A stretch of 64,000 bases of DNA from Nostoc sp. RI_552 (GTDB taxonomy: Bacteria; Cyanobacteriota; Cyanobacteriia; Cyanobacteriales; Nostocaceae): contig WGNO01000015.1 in NCBI GenBank assembly GCA_016124525.1, positions 62,001-126,000 of the forward strand. The letters run 5' to 3'. Shown here one piece after another: positions 9,625 through 18,395 of this stretch. A program made the position numbers and the translations under genes. The notes below the pieces were generated by a model. That model made no database searches. It was not told where the DNA came from and worked only from the letters and a program-made list of their open reading frames with translations. Each line of letters starts with the position of its first letter. The first letter of the stretch is position 1.

Positions 9625-10968
9625 TTAAAGAATCTTCCTCCCAGTGAGAATTTCTCGGACTTCTAGCATGGCAGAATAGGTAGGGAGAATATGGAGAGTT
9701 TCATTGTTTGGGGTATGCTTTAAGGCTATAGCCATCGCCCGACGTAAATCCTCTTCTATAATCAAATTGACCTTGCTATCACTGGATTTTTCGCTGTAGC
9801 GTAGACGTAAGGCCATATCATAGACGCGATCGCCACTCACAACTAAAGTTCCGCCCCGTTCCACTAATTTCTCCGTATCTACGTCCCAAATCCAAGACAC
9901 ATCAGTACCATCAGGAGTGCGGTCATTTAAGACTAATAATGTAGTGCTATCATTACTTTGGGTGACTACGCGAATAGTTTCATTAGTCCCCACGGGATTT
10001 TTTGACAACAAAATCCGCACCCGCTGATTATTAACTACCAAATCCTCAGCCCGACCAAAAGCAGCTTGAAAATTCTCAATTGTCTCTTGAATAATGGCTC
10101 TATCAACCCCCAACTCAAGGGCCCCAGTCACCGCCGCTAAAGTATTGTATTTGTTATACAAACCCACCAAAATCTGTGACCATTCTCGGCTTTCTAGCTG
10201 TGGTTTACTTTTACTAAAACCACACTGGGGACAACTAAAATCTCCCAAATGAGACAAATATACACCTTCATAATCAAGAGAATATCCACAACGAGGACAA
10301 TAAATTGAATCCACCGCGTGGGGAATAGCTTCTAAATACTGTTCTGGTTCATTCATCCCGAAAAATAGTACCCTTTGGGGTAACTGCTGACCGAGATAAG
10401 ATAAAGTCGGGTCATCAGCGTTGGGAATCACCACTGTTTCTAGGGGGAGAGTAGAAATAACCTCCGTCCACCGCTTACTAATACTGTCCACTTCCCCATA
10501 CCTATCAAGTTGGTCCCGGAATAAATTTAAACACAGAATAATTCTCGGCTTAAGGGGCTTTAAAACCTTGGAAACAATATTCTCATCTACCTCTAGAATG
10601 GCATAGTCAACATTCAGCCTTCCCACTAAATCAGCATTTTCTATCAACGCCGTCATCAAGCCATTTTCTAGATTTGCACCTGTGGAATTATGAGCGATGC
10701 GGTAACCTTGGCGTTCTAAAATCGTGCATAACAGAAGCGCTGTGGTAGTTTTACCGTTAGTACCAGCAATGAGAATCACACCGTTTTTAACCTGCTGACT
10801 CAATAATCCCAACAACCGAGGTTCAATTCGACGAGCAATAGAGCCTGGTAATACACTAGCAGCACCCAGACCTAGCCATCGCACCATCAATGTTACGCCT
10901 TTAGCCACTGACACCGCGAAACCCAGTCGTAGTCTATCTATAAGTTGAATTTTATTGCCCACATCCAT
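9625..10968 (-). CDS. murT: Lipid II isoglutaminyl synthase, MurT subunit
   Basis: Mur-ligase-like subunit that with GatD amidates the alpha-carboxyl of D-Glu in lipid II. The 447-residue product has the P-loop AGTNGKTT at 69-76, the central Mur ligase domain, and the inserted four-cysteine zinc ribbon typical of MurT: CPRC at 224-227 and CPQC at 246-249. The C-terminal DUF1727-like domain carries LSKNPVGTNE and NDRTPDGTDVSWIWDVD. Length is normal for the family. The ATG at 10968 starts MDVGNKIQL. A 183-bp divergent region separates it from the + strand gene at 11158. The presence of both murT and gatD implies amidated peptidoglycan in this organism. Confidence 0.95.
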   Translation of the reverse strand: MDVGNKIQLIDRLRLGFAVSVAKGVTLMVRWLGLGAASVLPGSIARRIEPRLLGLLSQQVKNGVILIAGTNGKTTTALLLCTILERQGYRIAHNSTGANLENGLMTALIENADLVGRLNVDYAILEVDENIVSKVLKPLKPRIILCLNLFRDQLDRYGEVDSISKRWTEVISTLPLETVVIPNADDPTLSYLGQQLPQRVLFFGMNEPEQYLEAIPHAVDSIYCPRCGYSLDYEGVYLSHLGDFSCPQCGFSKSKPQLESREWSQILVGLYNKYNTLAAVTGALELGVDRAIIQETIENFQAAFGRAEDLVVNNQRVRILLSKNPVGTNETIRVVTQSNDSTTLLVLNDRTPDGTDVSWIWDVDTEKLVERGGTLVVSGDRVYDMALRLRYSEKSSDSKVNLIIEEDLRRAMAIALKHTPNNETLHILPTYSAMLEVREILTGRKIL

Positions 10969-11157
10969 ACCCTAATTGCTAGCAGTTCCCAAATAGTCTT
11001 TAACCTACAAATTTAATCTAGTTAGTCCCCACTGGCTATTCCCATGCCGGTAAGCGTTATCTTAAAAAATAGTGCGCGAGTGTAATTATATATCCAGCCC
11101 AGTTAACCGACTTCAGCACAAATTGATGACAATTGATAGCTTGCAAGGTTCTTGTTG

Positions 11158-11745
11158 ATGAAAAATTTAAAGTTTCGGTTTTTACATAAAACAATTCTTG
11201 ATTGGCGACGAATAACGTCCAAATGCTTGTTATTGCTTGCTTGTCTATTGGTGATAAACATAAAACCTGCATTTGCTGGTATTAATGATGATGTCTATGA
11301 TGGTAATATTTTCGTAGTTTATGCCGGCAATGGTTCACTGGTGCCCCCCAGACAAAGTTTAGCAAAATCCTTACAAGAACATAGACCCGTATTTTTAGCG
11401 TTTTATGTAGATGATAGTAGTGATTGCAAACAATACGCCATTACCATTTCCCAGGTACAAGAATTCTATGGTCGAGCCGCAGAAATTATTCCTGTAGACG
11501 TAGACACTATTCCTGTGCAACAAACCTATGAACCCACTGAGCCAGGATACTATTATTCTGGTGCCGTACCCCAAGTAGTAGTTTTTAATCAATCTGGTCA
11601 AGTAGTTTTGAATAAAACCGGTCAAGTTCCTTACGCAGAAATAGACGATGAATTTCGGGAAGTGTTTGATTTATTACCCCGGAACCAATCTGTACAATTG
11701 CAGCGACGTTCATTCAACGAATTTAGCAGTGAACTAGCCCAATAA
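11158..11745 (+). CDS. Thylakoid membrane/lumen protein, PSI accumulation factor-like (thioredoxin-like fold)
   Basis: 195 residues from the ATG at 11158; two TTG codons just upstream are less likely starts. The N-terminus is basic, then LLLLACLLVINI and a likely signal-peptidase site at PAFAG, so the protein is exported or thylakoid-lumen targeted. The mature part has a thioredoxin-like pattern (RPVFLAFYVDDSSDCKQY; VPQVVVFNQSGQVVLNKTG), but only one Cys remains where the CxxC would be. This matches my memory of the cyanobacterial family annotated as thylakoid membrane photosystem I accumulation factor (Slr1796-like). That name is moderate confidence; the topology is clear. It is followed by a strong terminator. 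Confidence 0.75.
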   Translation: MKNLKFRFLHKTILDWRRITSKCLLLLACLLVINIKPAFAGINDDVYDGNIFVVYAGNGSLVPPRQSLAKSLQEHRPVFLAFYVDDSSDCKQYAITISQVQEFYGRAAEIIPVDVDTIPVQQTYEPTEPGYYYSGAVPQVVVFNQSGQVVLNKTGQVPYAEIDDEFREVFDLLPRNQSVQLQRRSFNEFSSELAQ

Positions 11746-11750
11746 CTCTG

Positions 11751-11782
11751 AGGGTAGACCAAGTTAGTCTACCCTGATTTTT
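11751..11782 (+). terminator. Rho-independent terminator
   Basis: AGGGTAGAC (11751-11759) pairs with GTCTACCCT (11767-11775), with a 7-nt loop, then GATTTTT. It begins 6 nt after the stop of the upstream gene. Confidence 0.9.
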
Positions 11783-11954
11783 AGTTGTGTCTGATACTAT
11801 ATTTTCCCACAGAAAAGCGATAGGATAAAAATTAGTTAATATGATTACTATACTGATGGAATTTGATTCCTGAGCTTTTCCTGGAGGTAGTCAACAGTCA
11901 ACACTCAACAGTAACAATTATTGCTATTTAATGCTCACAAATATGAGCCCGTAA

Positions 11955-12581
11955 ATGAATCACTGTATTCTGATGTCAAAGGTTTATACTACCCAGGAGC
12001 TAATCCAAATTTTGGCAGATGAACGCCAAGCTTGCCTCAAGGGAAAACGCCTCAAATTAGAAGTGAGTGTTTCCGGCAATCCTGTAATTGACCAGTTCAT
12101 TAAAAGTGATGGGCTGCAAAAATTCACCGCCTATCAAGATTTTAAAGCTGCCATTCACCATTATCAAAAACAGCACCAAATATCAGGTATTGTCTGGCGA
12201 GAGATGACAGTCAAAGGTAAAACCTTGAGTTATCCAGAAATAGACACCGAATTAATTTCCCTCCCCACAGACTTGGAAATCATTAAAGCCACAAAAAAAT
12301 CCATCTTGCAATTTTGGTACCAAGTCACCCAGGGGATGGACTTATACTTGAGCTTTAACAACGGTAAAGAACACCAAAAAATTCTTCAGGCTGATGTGGA
12401 GCGAATTGCTCAAATCACACAATGGGCAAGTTTATGGAAGTGGGAAAACTCTAACTTTCTGGAGATGATTTTGCAACTTGGATGGGGCAAACCAGAAGAA
12501 GCTCGCTACAAACGAGGTAGACCCCAATCTGGTAGTGAGCAGATTCACGCCGTGAATCCGGGAAATCATCCCATTGGTTGA
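11955..12581 (+). CDS. Conserved cyanobacterial-type protein of unknown function
   Basis: 208 residues from the ATG at 11955, or 202 from a second ATG at 11973 (MSKVYTTQEL), which looks the more natural N-terminus. No signal peptide or membrane segment. The middle contains ISGIVWREMTVKG and a Trp-rich helix region (WASLWKWENSNFLEMILQLGWG). The C-terminal tail (KRGRPQSGSEQIHAVNPG) is basic and low in complexity. I do not recognise a domain. It lies just upstream of the tRNA-Lys gene, with a remnant of CAGTCAA-type heptads in its leader at about 11.89 kb. Confidence 0.75.
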   Translation: MNHCILMSKVYTTQELIQILADERQACLKGKRLKLEVSVSGNPVIDQFIKSDGLQKFTAYQDFKAAIHHYQKQHQISGIVWREMTVKGKTLSYPEIDTELISLPTDLEIIKATKKSILQFWYQVTQGMDLYLSFNNGKEHQKILQADVERIAQITQWASLWKWENSNFLEMILQLGWGKPEEARYKRGRPQSGSEQIHAVNPGNHPIG

Positions 12582-12648
12582 CCCCAGATATTTTTAGTTT
12601 ACCACTTGCCAATCTAGCACAAATATGATAGATTCGGATTCTATTAAC

Positions 12649-12720
12649 GGGTGACTAGCTCAACGGTAGAGCATCGGACTCTTAATCCGCTGGTTCTGAG
12701 TTCGAATCTCAGGTCACCCA
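12649..12720 (+). tRNA. tRNA-Lys (anticodon CTT)
   Basis: Cloverleaf of 72 nt: acceptor GGGTGAC/GTCACCC with discriminator A, D arm GCTC..GAGC, anticodon stem CGGA/TCCG with loop CTCTTAA (anticodon CTT), and T arm CTGAG-TTCGAAT-CTCAG. CCA is not encoded. Confidence 0.97.
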
Positions 12721-12760
12721 TTCCCACACAACCTAAGTTTAATTAACAACGAGGCTTTAA

Positions 12761-12866
12761 CCAGAAATAAGTTCCCCCAAACACTGTGTCAACCCAAAAG
12801 CATCCACACCCAAATCCCTACAGCAATATTGTAAATTCGCCGTGATAGTGCCAGTGTTTTTTTGCC
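12761..12866 (-). pseudogene. Diverged duplicate of the nnr 3' end
   Basis: On the minus strand 12811-12761 reads GVDAFGLTQCLGELISG, closely matching GVDAFTLTQYLGKFISG at the C-terminus of the intact nnr 500 bp away. The nucleotide match continues more weakly to about 12866. The CRISPR mini-array sits between the two copies. The next 190 bp (12867-13052) hold an inverted repeat (TTTTTGCC..GGCAAAAA) and a C-rich stretch that may act as a CRISPR leader. Confidence 0.7.
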
Positions 12867-13052
12867 AGGGGAAAGCACAGGCAAAAACCCCCCACCTCCC
12901 GCCAAACCGTCAGAACCTTGACAAGTTAATAGTTTCAGAGTTTTCAGCATAATTCTAGAGTCTTCAGGCAGTGGCTGAAACAAGGTTTTAAACCTCCCCC
13001 GCCAAAATCCCCGGTGGGAATGGCTCTGTCACTGACTTTTGTCCGTCGCTCT

Positions 13053-13235
13053 CTTTCAAATAAATGAAACCCGTTCGCGGGATTGAAACTTTTCTAAACA
13101 ACTGAGGTACAACCAAATCTTGTTACTTTCAAATAAATGAAACCCGTTCGCGGGATTGAAACAAGCAATTGTTAACCGTCAACCGTCAACCGTCAACACT
13201 TTCAAATAAATGAAACCCGTTCGCGGGATAGAAAC
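13053..13235 (+). CRISPR. CRISPR mini-array, three 37-nt repeats, two 36-nt spacers
   Basis: Repeats at 13053-13089, 13126-13162 and 13199-13235; spacers at 13090-13125 and 13163-13198. The repeat starts CTTTCAAATAAATG and ends GGGATTGAAAC, with an internal CCCG-TTCG-CGGG hairpin. The third repeat has one change (GGGATAGAAAC), as expected for the trailer end. That and the ATTGAAAC 3' handle, common in cyanobacteria, support + strand transcription with the leader to the left. Spacer 2 is largely a GTCAACC-type heptanucleotide repeat. No adaptation genes are near; the cmr2 gene is 10.5 kb away. Confidence 0.93.
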
Positions 13236-13268
13236 TTCCTAACCTCATTACTTCTTCCTCATCAATCC

Positions 13269-14837
13269 TTACTTATCAACGAAACCCGTTATAAAGCTCT
13301 GGCCAGAAATAAACTTCCCCAAATACTGCGTCAACGTAAAAGCATCCACCCCCAACACCGTCCGCTCCTGGGCTGCCAAAATTCCCGCCTGAGAATGCCA
13401 CCAAACACCACTCGCCACAACATCCTCCACACCAAAACCCCTAATTATCCCCTGGGCCAACAAACCCCCCACCAACCCCGTCAACACATCCCCACTACCA
13501 CCCCGGGCTAACCCAGCAGAACTCTCACCATTAACCCAAACCCTACCCTCACAATTAGCCATCACACTTCTTGCCCCCTTCAACAACACCACAGCCCCAC
13601 AATCCCTCGCCGCCCTCACCACCGCCTTAATCCTGTCCTCATTAAAATCCACAACATAAGGAAACAAACGCCTAAACTCCCCACCATGGGGAGTCAAAAT
13701 CGTCGGAGCTCCACGCTCCTGTAACCTAGAAACCCACCCCAACCCCGCCAAAATATTCAACCCATCAGCATCAAGAACCAAACAGCCATCACTAGAAAAC
13801 ACCTCCTCAACCACAGAAACAGCATCCAAACTTAATCCAGGACCACAAGCGATCGCATCAAAACAACCTAAATCCATCCCCGCCGGCAGATGTAAACCAG
13901 CCATAGCACCAGAGGCCGTTTCTGGACAGCCAAAAACCAACGCCTCGGGCAAATGAGACACCACAACAGACCTCAAAGACTCCGGTACAGCAACAGAAAG
14001 CATCCCCACACCACTAGCACGAGCGCCCAAAGCCGTTAAAATAGACCCACCCCCATAGCGCCGTGAACCACAAACCAACAATAAATGACCCTCCTTATAC
14101 TTGTGAGTAGCCACAGAACGATTCAAAGGCAAACTTGACAGCGCCATACCTCCCGTAATACATTTAACCCTAGGCACATCACCCACCACAGCCCGCACCA
14201 CAGCCCAGGGAATATCAAAATCAATCAACTCAGCCACGCCGACATACTCTAAAGCCTCATCTTGAAAAAAAGCCAACTTCCATAAACCCAGGCAAAACGT
14301 TCGAGTCGCCCGTATTGCAGTGCCCAACACCTCACCCGTATCAGCCTGCAAACCCGAAGGAACATCAACACTCAAAATAGGTTTGCCCCATCCATTCAAC
14401 ACATCAATGGCCCCGGCAACTCCATCAGCAACCAACCCATCCAAACCCAACCCAAACAACCCGTCAATCAAAAAATCACAACCCAACAACCCCCCAACCT
14501 CTTCACAACAACCAATACCCAAACCTTGGGCATATCGTAAAAACTCCCCAGTCAACACCTTTAACTCAGAAAAAGGACAAAACAACCGCACCTCATAGCC
14601 CCGCCAGTGCAACTCACGAGCCACAACTAAAGCAACCCCCCCATTGTCACCAGGGCCAACCAAAACCCCCACACAACATCCCTTCGCCACCACCCCAACA
14701 CGAACAGCAATCAAACCCCCCACCTTCTCCATCAAAGCAGACCCAGGCATACCCGCCGCCAACATCCTCCCCTCAACATCGCGCATTTCCCCAGCAGTCA
14801 CCACAATCTGTGAAACTGCTTCTTGTCCATCACGCAT
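13269..14837 (-). CDS. nnr: Bifunctional NAD(P)H-hydrate epimerase/ADP-dependent dehydratase
   Basis: Repairs damaged, hydrated NAD(P)H. The N-terminal YjeF epimerase domain is about residues 1-215 and the C-terminal ribokinase-like dehydratase about 225-520; total about 522, the usual fused length. The dehydratase motifs are intact: HKYKEGHLLLVCGS, PHGGEF, and GSGDVLTG near the end. In the epimerase the GxGNNGGDG-type motif reads GPGDNGGVALVVA, so the conserved Asp is Val, encoded inside a run of seven G. That may impair epimerase activity. ATG at 14837 is preferred over the GTG one codon upstream. The coding strand is unusually G/T-rich, producing many Gly and Val. A diverged copy of its 3' end lies beyond the CRISPR array. 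Confidence 0.93.
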   Translation of the reverse strand: MRDGQEAVSQIVVTAGEMRDVEGRMLAAGMPGSALMEKVGGLIAVRVGVVAKGCCVGVLVGPGDNGGVALVVARELHWRGYEVRLFCPFSELKVLTGEFLRYAQGLGIGCCEEVGGLLGCDFLIDGLFGLGLDGLVADGVAGAIDVLNGWGKPILSVDVPSGLQADTGEVLGTAIRATRTFCLGLWKLAFFQDEALEYVGVAELIDFDIPWAVVRAVVGDVPRVKCITGGMALSSLPLNRSVATHKYKEGHLLLVCGSRRYGGGSILTALGARASGVGMLSVAVPESLRSVVVSHLPEALVFGCPETASGAMAGLHLPAGMDLGCFDAIACGPGLSLDAVSVVEEVFSSDGCLVLDADGLNILAGLGWVSRLQERGAPTILTPHGGEFRRLFPYVVDFNEDRIKAVVRAARDCGAVVLLKGARSVMANCEGRVWVNGESSAGLARGGSGDVLTGLVGGLLAQGIIRGFGVEDVVASGVWWHSQAGILAAQERTVLGVDAFTLTQYLGKFISGQSFITGFVDK

Positions 14838-14898
14838 CACACCTCAGCCCCAGCTTACAACACAAAAAAAACAAAAAACTGACCCCTAAAAACCTCAA

Positions 14899-15639
14899 TC
14901 ACCACCCATAATAAACCCTTGCATCACCATATCCCAACCCTCGTAGGTACTTACTCCACACCTTTGCCTCCTCCCTTTTCTTAAAAGGCCCCACAGCAAC
15001 ATGAGGCCCCAGAGGTCGTTGTCTTTCCAACACAAGACCATAAAAACCACTCCGCCGCCTAATATAATCCGCCATCAAAGGTAAATCTTCAGCATCACCA
15101 GGAATCACAGCATAATAACCAAACCCCTCCCCCACCTTAGCCATAGAAACCCCAGACCCTTCACCCCCAAAACCAGCAGATACCCCACTTCCATCCCCCA
15201 CCCTCACCATCCGTACATCACCCACACCCTGAGACTGTAAAAACCTCACCCGACCCTCCGCATTCATAACCTCCCTAAAAACCCCCAACTGAATCACAGC
15301 ACGACCTTCATACACACGAACATAAGCATCAGGCTCAAACAAACGTACACGCTCCAAAACCTCCGCACTACCACTATTAACATACACTAAATAATACCCA
15401 CGCCCTCCGTATTCATCAACCTGAGCCACCTCATAGCCCCGAAAAAATCTCTCATATTCAACCGGAGGCAATAAATCCCCAACCACCATCTTATTCACCC
15501 CCCCCGCAACCCTTACCTGGGCTGCGGTACCTTGGGGTACAAAGGCCAAACACCACCCCAACAACCAAAATACAACTTGAAACCCAGTAAAAATAGGTAA
15601 TATGTAACCGCCCATAACAATAACAAAACTCCTATTCAC
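14899..15639 (-). CDS. Exported protein with two SPOR-like repeats
   Basis: 246 residues with a hydrophobic N-terminus (ILPIFTGFQVVFWLLGWCLAFV) and likely cleavage after GTAAQ, so periplasmic or membrane-anchored. After a GGY/LLPP linker, two modules of about 70 residues each begin with GYY and end in a VR(M)V or ARVYYG strand. The second (LGPHVAVGPFKKREEAKVWSKYLRGLG) is a good match to the SPOR pattern of peptidoglycan-binding septal proteins. The start shown is GTG; an ATG nine codons in (MGGYIL) is equally possible. Like nnr, the coding strand is very G-rich. No operon partner except nnr downstream on the same strand (61 bp gap). Confidence 0.75.
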   Translation of the reverse strand: MNRSFVIVMGGYILPIFTGFQVVFWLLGWCLAFVPQGTAAQVRVAGGVNKMVVGDLLPPVEYERFFRGYEVAQVDEYGGRGYYLVYVNSGSAEVLERVRLFEPDAYVRVYEGRAVIQLGVFREVMNAEGRVRFLQSQGVGDVRMVRVGDGSGVSAGFGGEGSGVSMAKVGEGFGYYAVIPGDAEDLPLMADYIRRRSGFYGLVLERQRPLGPHVAVGPFKKREEAKVWSKYLRGLGYGDARVYYGW

Positions 15640-15711
15640 AATAGTGTATTATTCACCACATAAAAAAGAAAAACCCACAGCCAAAAGCCAACAGTTCTTC
15701 CTCAACTAGAA

Positions 15712-15731
15712 ATATATACATATATATATAT
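15712..15731. repeat. TA dinucleotide microsatellite
   Basis: ATATATACA followed by TATATATATATATG in the divergent region before mnmA; it could sit within the promoter and vary in length. Confidence 0.7.
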
Positions 15732-15941
15732 GCTAAATATGCTAAAATCAGACAGTCCCAAAACCTTAAAGTACTATTTGTTTTGCAACAGCACAATCAA
15801 CAACTAAGACTTTATACCTAACTCCCCATATAACTTAAAAAATTAAATTAACACCTTGCCATAAAACCGTTGAAAATGAATGTTCTACCCGAATTTTCAT
15901 CACCAACACCAGCAGCAAATAAAATAAAAAAACTTAACTAT

Positions 15942-16994
15942 ATGAAAAAAATCGTAGTTGGACTTTCCGGAGGCGTTGACAGTTCCACCGCCGCAGCTAT
16001 CCTACATCATCAAGGCCATGAAGTAATCGGATTAACCCTTTGGCTCATGAAAGGAAAAGGCCAATGTTGCTCCGAAGGAATAATAGACGCAGCCAACACC
16101 TGCGAACAACTAGACATACCCCACCACATCCTTGACATTCGTCAAACCTTTCAAACCAACATCGTAGACCACCTCTTAAAAGGTTACAGCGCCGGCATCA
16201 CCCCACTACCCTGCTCTCAATGCAACAAAACAGTTAAATTTGGCCCAATGCTCCAGTATGCCCGTGAAAAACTACAAAGCCATCACATAGCCACAGGTCA
16301 TTACGCTCAAATCAACTACGACGAAGAAACAGGTCGCCACCAACTATTAAGAGCCATAGACCGCAACAAAGACCAATCCTACTTCCTCTACGACCTATCC
16401 CAAGACCTACTAGCAGCCACCATCTTCCCCCTAGGACAACTGCAAAAAACCGACACCCGTCGTATCGCCAGCCAATACAAACTAAAAACTGCCCACAAAC
16501 CAGAAAGTCAAGACCTATGCTTAGTAGAAAGCAACGGCTCCATGCAAGCCTTTCTGGATAAATATCTACCCTTAAACCCAGGAGATATCGTCGATACAAC
16601 CGGAAAAATCCTCGGACAACATAACGGAATCCATCACTACACCATTGGACAGCGAAAAGGCCTAGGAATCGCCGCACCAGAACCATTCTACGTAATCGAA
16701 CTAGACCCAATCAACAACAAAGTAATAGTAGACCATAGCAAAGCAACCCAAAAAGAAAGCACCGTCAACAGCGTCAACTGGGTTTCCATCCCCCAACCAT
16801 CCATCCCCATCAAAGCAGAAGTACAAACTCGTTATCGTTCCACCCCAACATCAGCAACAATCATTCCCCTAGAAAACACCCGGGTAAAAATAGTATTTGA
16901 TCAACCCCAACAAAACATCACCCCCGGACAAGCCGCCGTATGGTACCAAGACGAAAAACTCCTAGGGGGAGGAATCATAGAACCCAAACCCTAA
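15942..16994 (+). CDS. mnmA: tRNA-specific 2-thiouridylase MnmA
   Basis: Thiolates U34 of tRNA Lys, Glu and Gln. From the ATG at 15942 the product is 350 residues, the family norm, and begins [15 protein letters not shown] with the PP-loop at residues 7-15. An ATG at 15876 would add 22 low-complexity residues and is less likely. The two catalytic cysteines are visible: Cys94 in [15 protein letters not shown] and Cys193 in [19 protein letters not shown] and [18 protein letters not shown] close the C-terminal domain. The coding strand is very rich in C and A, unlike genes elsewhere in the window. A tRNA-Lys gene lies 3 kb upstream, but no functional link is implied. Confidence 0.97.
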   Translation: MKKIVVGLSGGVDSSTAAAILHHQGHEVIGLTLWLMKGKGQCCSEGIIDAANTCEQLDIPHHILDIRQTFQTNIVDHLLKGYSAGITPLPCSQCNKTVKFGPMLQYAREKLQSHHIATGHYAQINYDEETGRHQLLRAIDRNKDQSYFLYDLSQDLLAATIFPLGQLQKTDTRRIASQYKLKTAHKPESQDLCLVESNGSMQAFLDKYLPLNPGDIVDTTGKILGQHNGIHHYTIGQRKGLGIAAPEPFYVIELDPINNKVIVDHSKATQKESTVNSVNWVSIPQPSIPIKAEVQTRYRSTPTSATIIPLENTRVKIVFDQPQQNITPGQAAVWYQDEKLLGGGIIEPKP

Positions 16995-17117
16995 CACAAC
17001 ACATCCCCAACACAACCAGAAAACCAACCCCAAACTCCTTATCAACCACGTACCAGCATTTTGATAAATTAGTACATAGCTTACAACAACACCAATTAAA
17101 TCAAAAAAGGAAACAGG

Positions 17118-18296
17118 TTGAATCAACATCCAGAAGCCATTGCACCCCACGGTGGACAATTAGTTAACCGTATCGCCACACCAGAACAAAAAGCAGAAAT
17201 TCTCTCTCAAGTCCACACTCTACCACGAGTGCAACTTGATGCGCGATCGCTCTCAGACCTAGAAATGATAGCCATCGGCGGCTTCAGTCCACTCACAGGC
17301 TTCATGACCCAAGAAGACTACACCCCGGTGGTCAAGGAAATGCGCCTAGCCAATGGACTACCATGGTCAATACCAATCACACTCTCGGTAACACCAGAAA
17401 TAGCCAACCCCCTCCAGGAAGGCACCCTCATCGGACTAGATAACCCCAAAGGCCAATTAATAGGAACCTTACAACTCACCCAAAAATATACCTACGACAA
17501 AACCCAAGAAGCTATTAAAGTTTACCGCACCGACGACCCCAAACATCCAGGGGTACAAGTAGTCTACAACCAAGGCACCGTCAACCTTGCCGGCGACATT
17601 TGGTTACTACAACGCAACCCCCACCCCCAATTTCCCACATACCAAATCGACCCAGCGGCCTCACGGCAAAAATTCAAAGACAAAAACTGGAAAACCATCG
17701 TAGGCTTTCAAACTCGCAACCCCATCCACCGAGCCCACGAATACATCCAAAAATGCGCCCTAGAAACAGTTGATGGCTTATTCCTACACCCCTTAGTGGG
17801 AGCCACAAAAGAAGACGACATCCCCGCGGACGTACGGATGCGCTGCTACGAAATTTTGTTATCACACTACTATCCCCAAGACCGAGTTATTCTGGCAATC
17901 AATCCCGCCGCCATGCGTTATGCAGGGCCACGGGAAGCCATATTCCATGCCTTAGTCCGGAAAAACTATGGATGCACTCACTTTATTGTAGGACGAGACC
18001 ATGCTGGGGTAGGTGATTATTATGGTACCTACGACGCTCAACACATCTTCGACCAATTCCACCCCAGTGAACTAGGCATCGTCCCGATGAAATTTGAACA
18101 CGCCTTTTACTGCACACGCACCAAGCAAATGGCCACAACTAAAACCAGCCCCAGCAAACCAGAAGAACGAATTCACCTCTCAGGAACCAAAGTCAGAGAA
18201 ATGCTGCGTCGGGGAGAACTACCACCACCAGAATTTTCCCGTCCTGAAGTAGCAACTGAACTAGCGCAAGCCATGGAAATACAAACACCAGGTTAA
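17118..18296 (+). CDS. sat: Sulfate adenylyltransferase (ATP sulfurylase)
   Basis: First step of sulfate assimilation: ATP plus sulfate gives APS. 392 residues, the usual length of the monofunctional bacterial/cyanobacterial form. Key motifs: [12 protein letters not shown] near residue 198 (nucleotide-binding HxxH type), GRDHAGVG near 292, and [14 protein letters not shown] near the C-terminus. The start is a TTG at 17118: AAAAAGGAAACAGG provides a good ribosome site, no ATG exists upstream in frame, and the encoded [15 protein letters not shown] is the conserved N-terminus. The only other choice would delete conserved residues. C/A-rich codon use as in mnmA. Intergenic distance to mnmA is 123 bp. 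Confidence 0.97.
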   Translation: MNQHPEAIAPHGGQLVNRIATPEQKAEILSQVHTLPRVQLDARSLSDLEMIAIGGFSPLTGFMTQEDYTPVVKEMRLANGLPWSIPITLSVTPEIANPLQEGTLIGLDNPKGQLIGTLQLTQKYTYDKTQEAIKVYRTDDPKHPGVQVVYNQGTVNLAGDIWLLQRNPHPQFPTYQIDPAASRQKFKDKNWKTIVGFQTRNPIHRAHEYIQKCALETVDGLFLHPLVGATKEDDIPADVRMRCYEILLSHYYPQDRVILAINPAAMRYAGPREAIFHALVRKNYGCTHFIVGRDHAGVGDYYGTYDAQHIFDQFHPSELGIVPMKFEHAFYCTRTKQMATTKTSPSKPEERIHLSGTKVREMLRRGELPPPEFSRPEVATELAQAMEIQTPG

Positions 18297-18395
18297 AACA
18301 TTTGTTAATCAAAAAACAGTATAAACCTTAACTTTACACTACAGACCTCAGCCCTATAAGCTAATAGCTAACAAGCTGAGGACTGATGGCTAATT

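Noticed and set aside
12789..12983. Minus-strand open frame next to tRNA-Lys
   Set aside because: It reads the duplicated nnr end in a wrong frame.
13053..13235. Simple tandem repeat instead of CRISPR
   Set aside because: Equal 36-nt spacers with different sequence, a 37-nt repeat with internal hairpin and an ATTGAAAC end fit a CRISPR array.
14320..14889. Two + strand frames rich in Pro, Thr and Asn opposite nnr
   Set aside because: They are shadows created by the C-rich top strand; nnr on the minus strand has full domain motifs.
16312..16710. 132-codon minus-strand frame inside mnmA
   Set aside because: Antisense shadow of a conserved gene; Arg/Leu/Val-rich nonsense.
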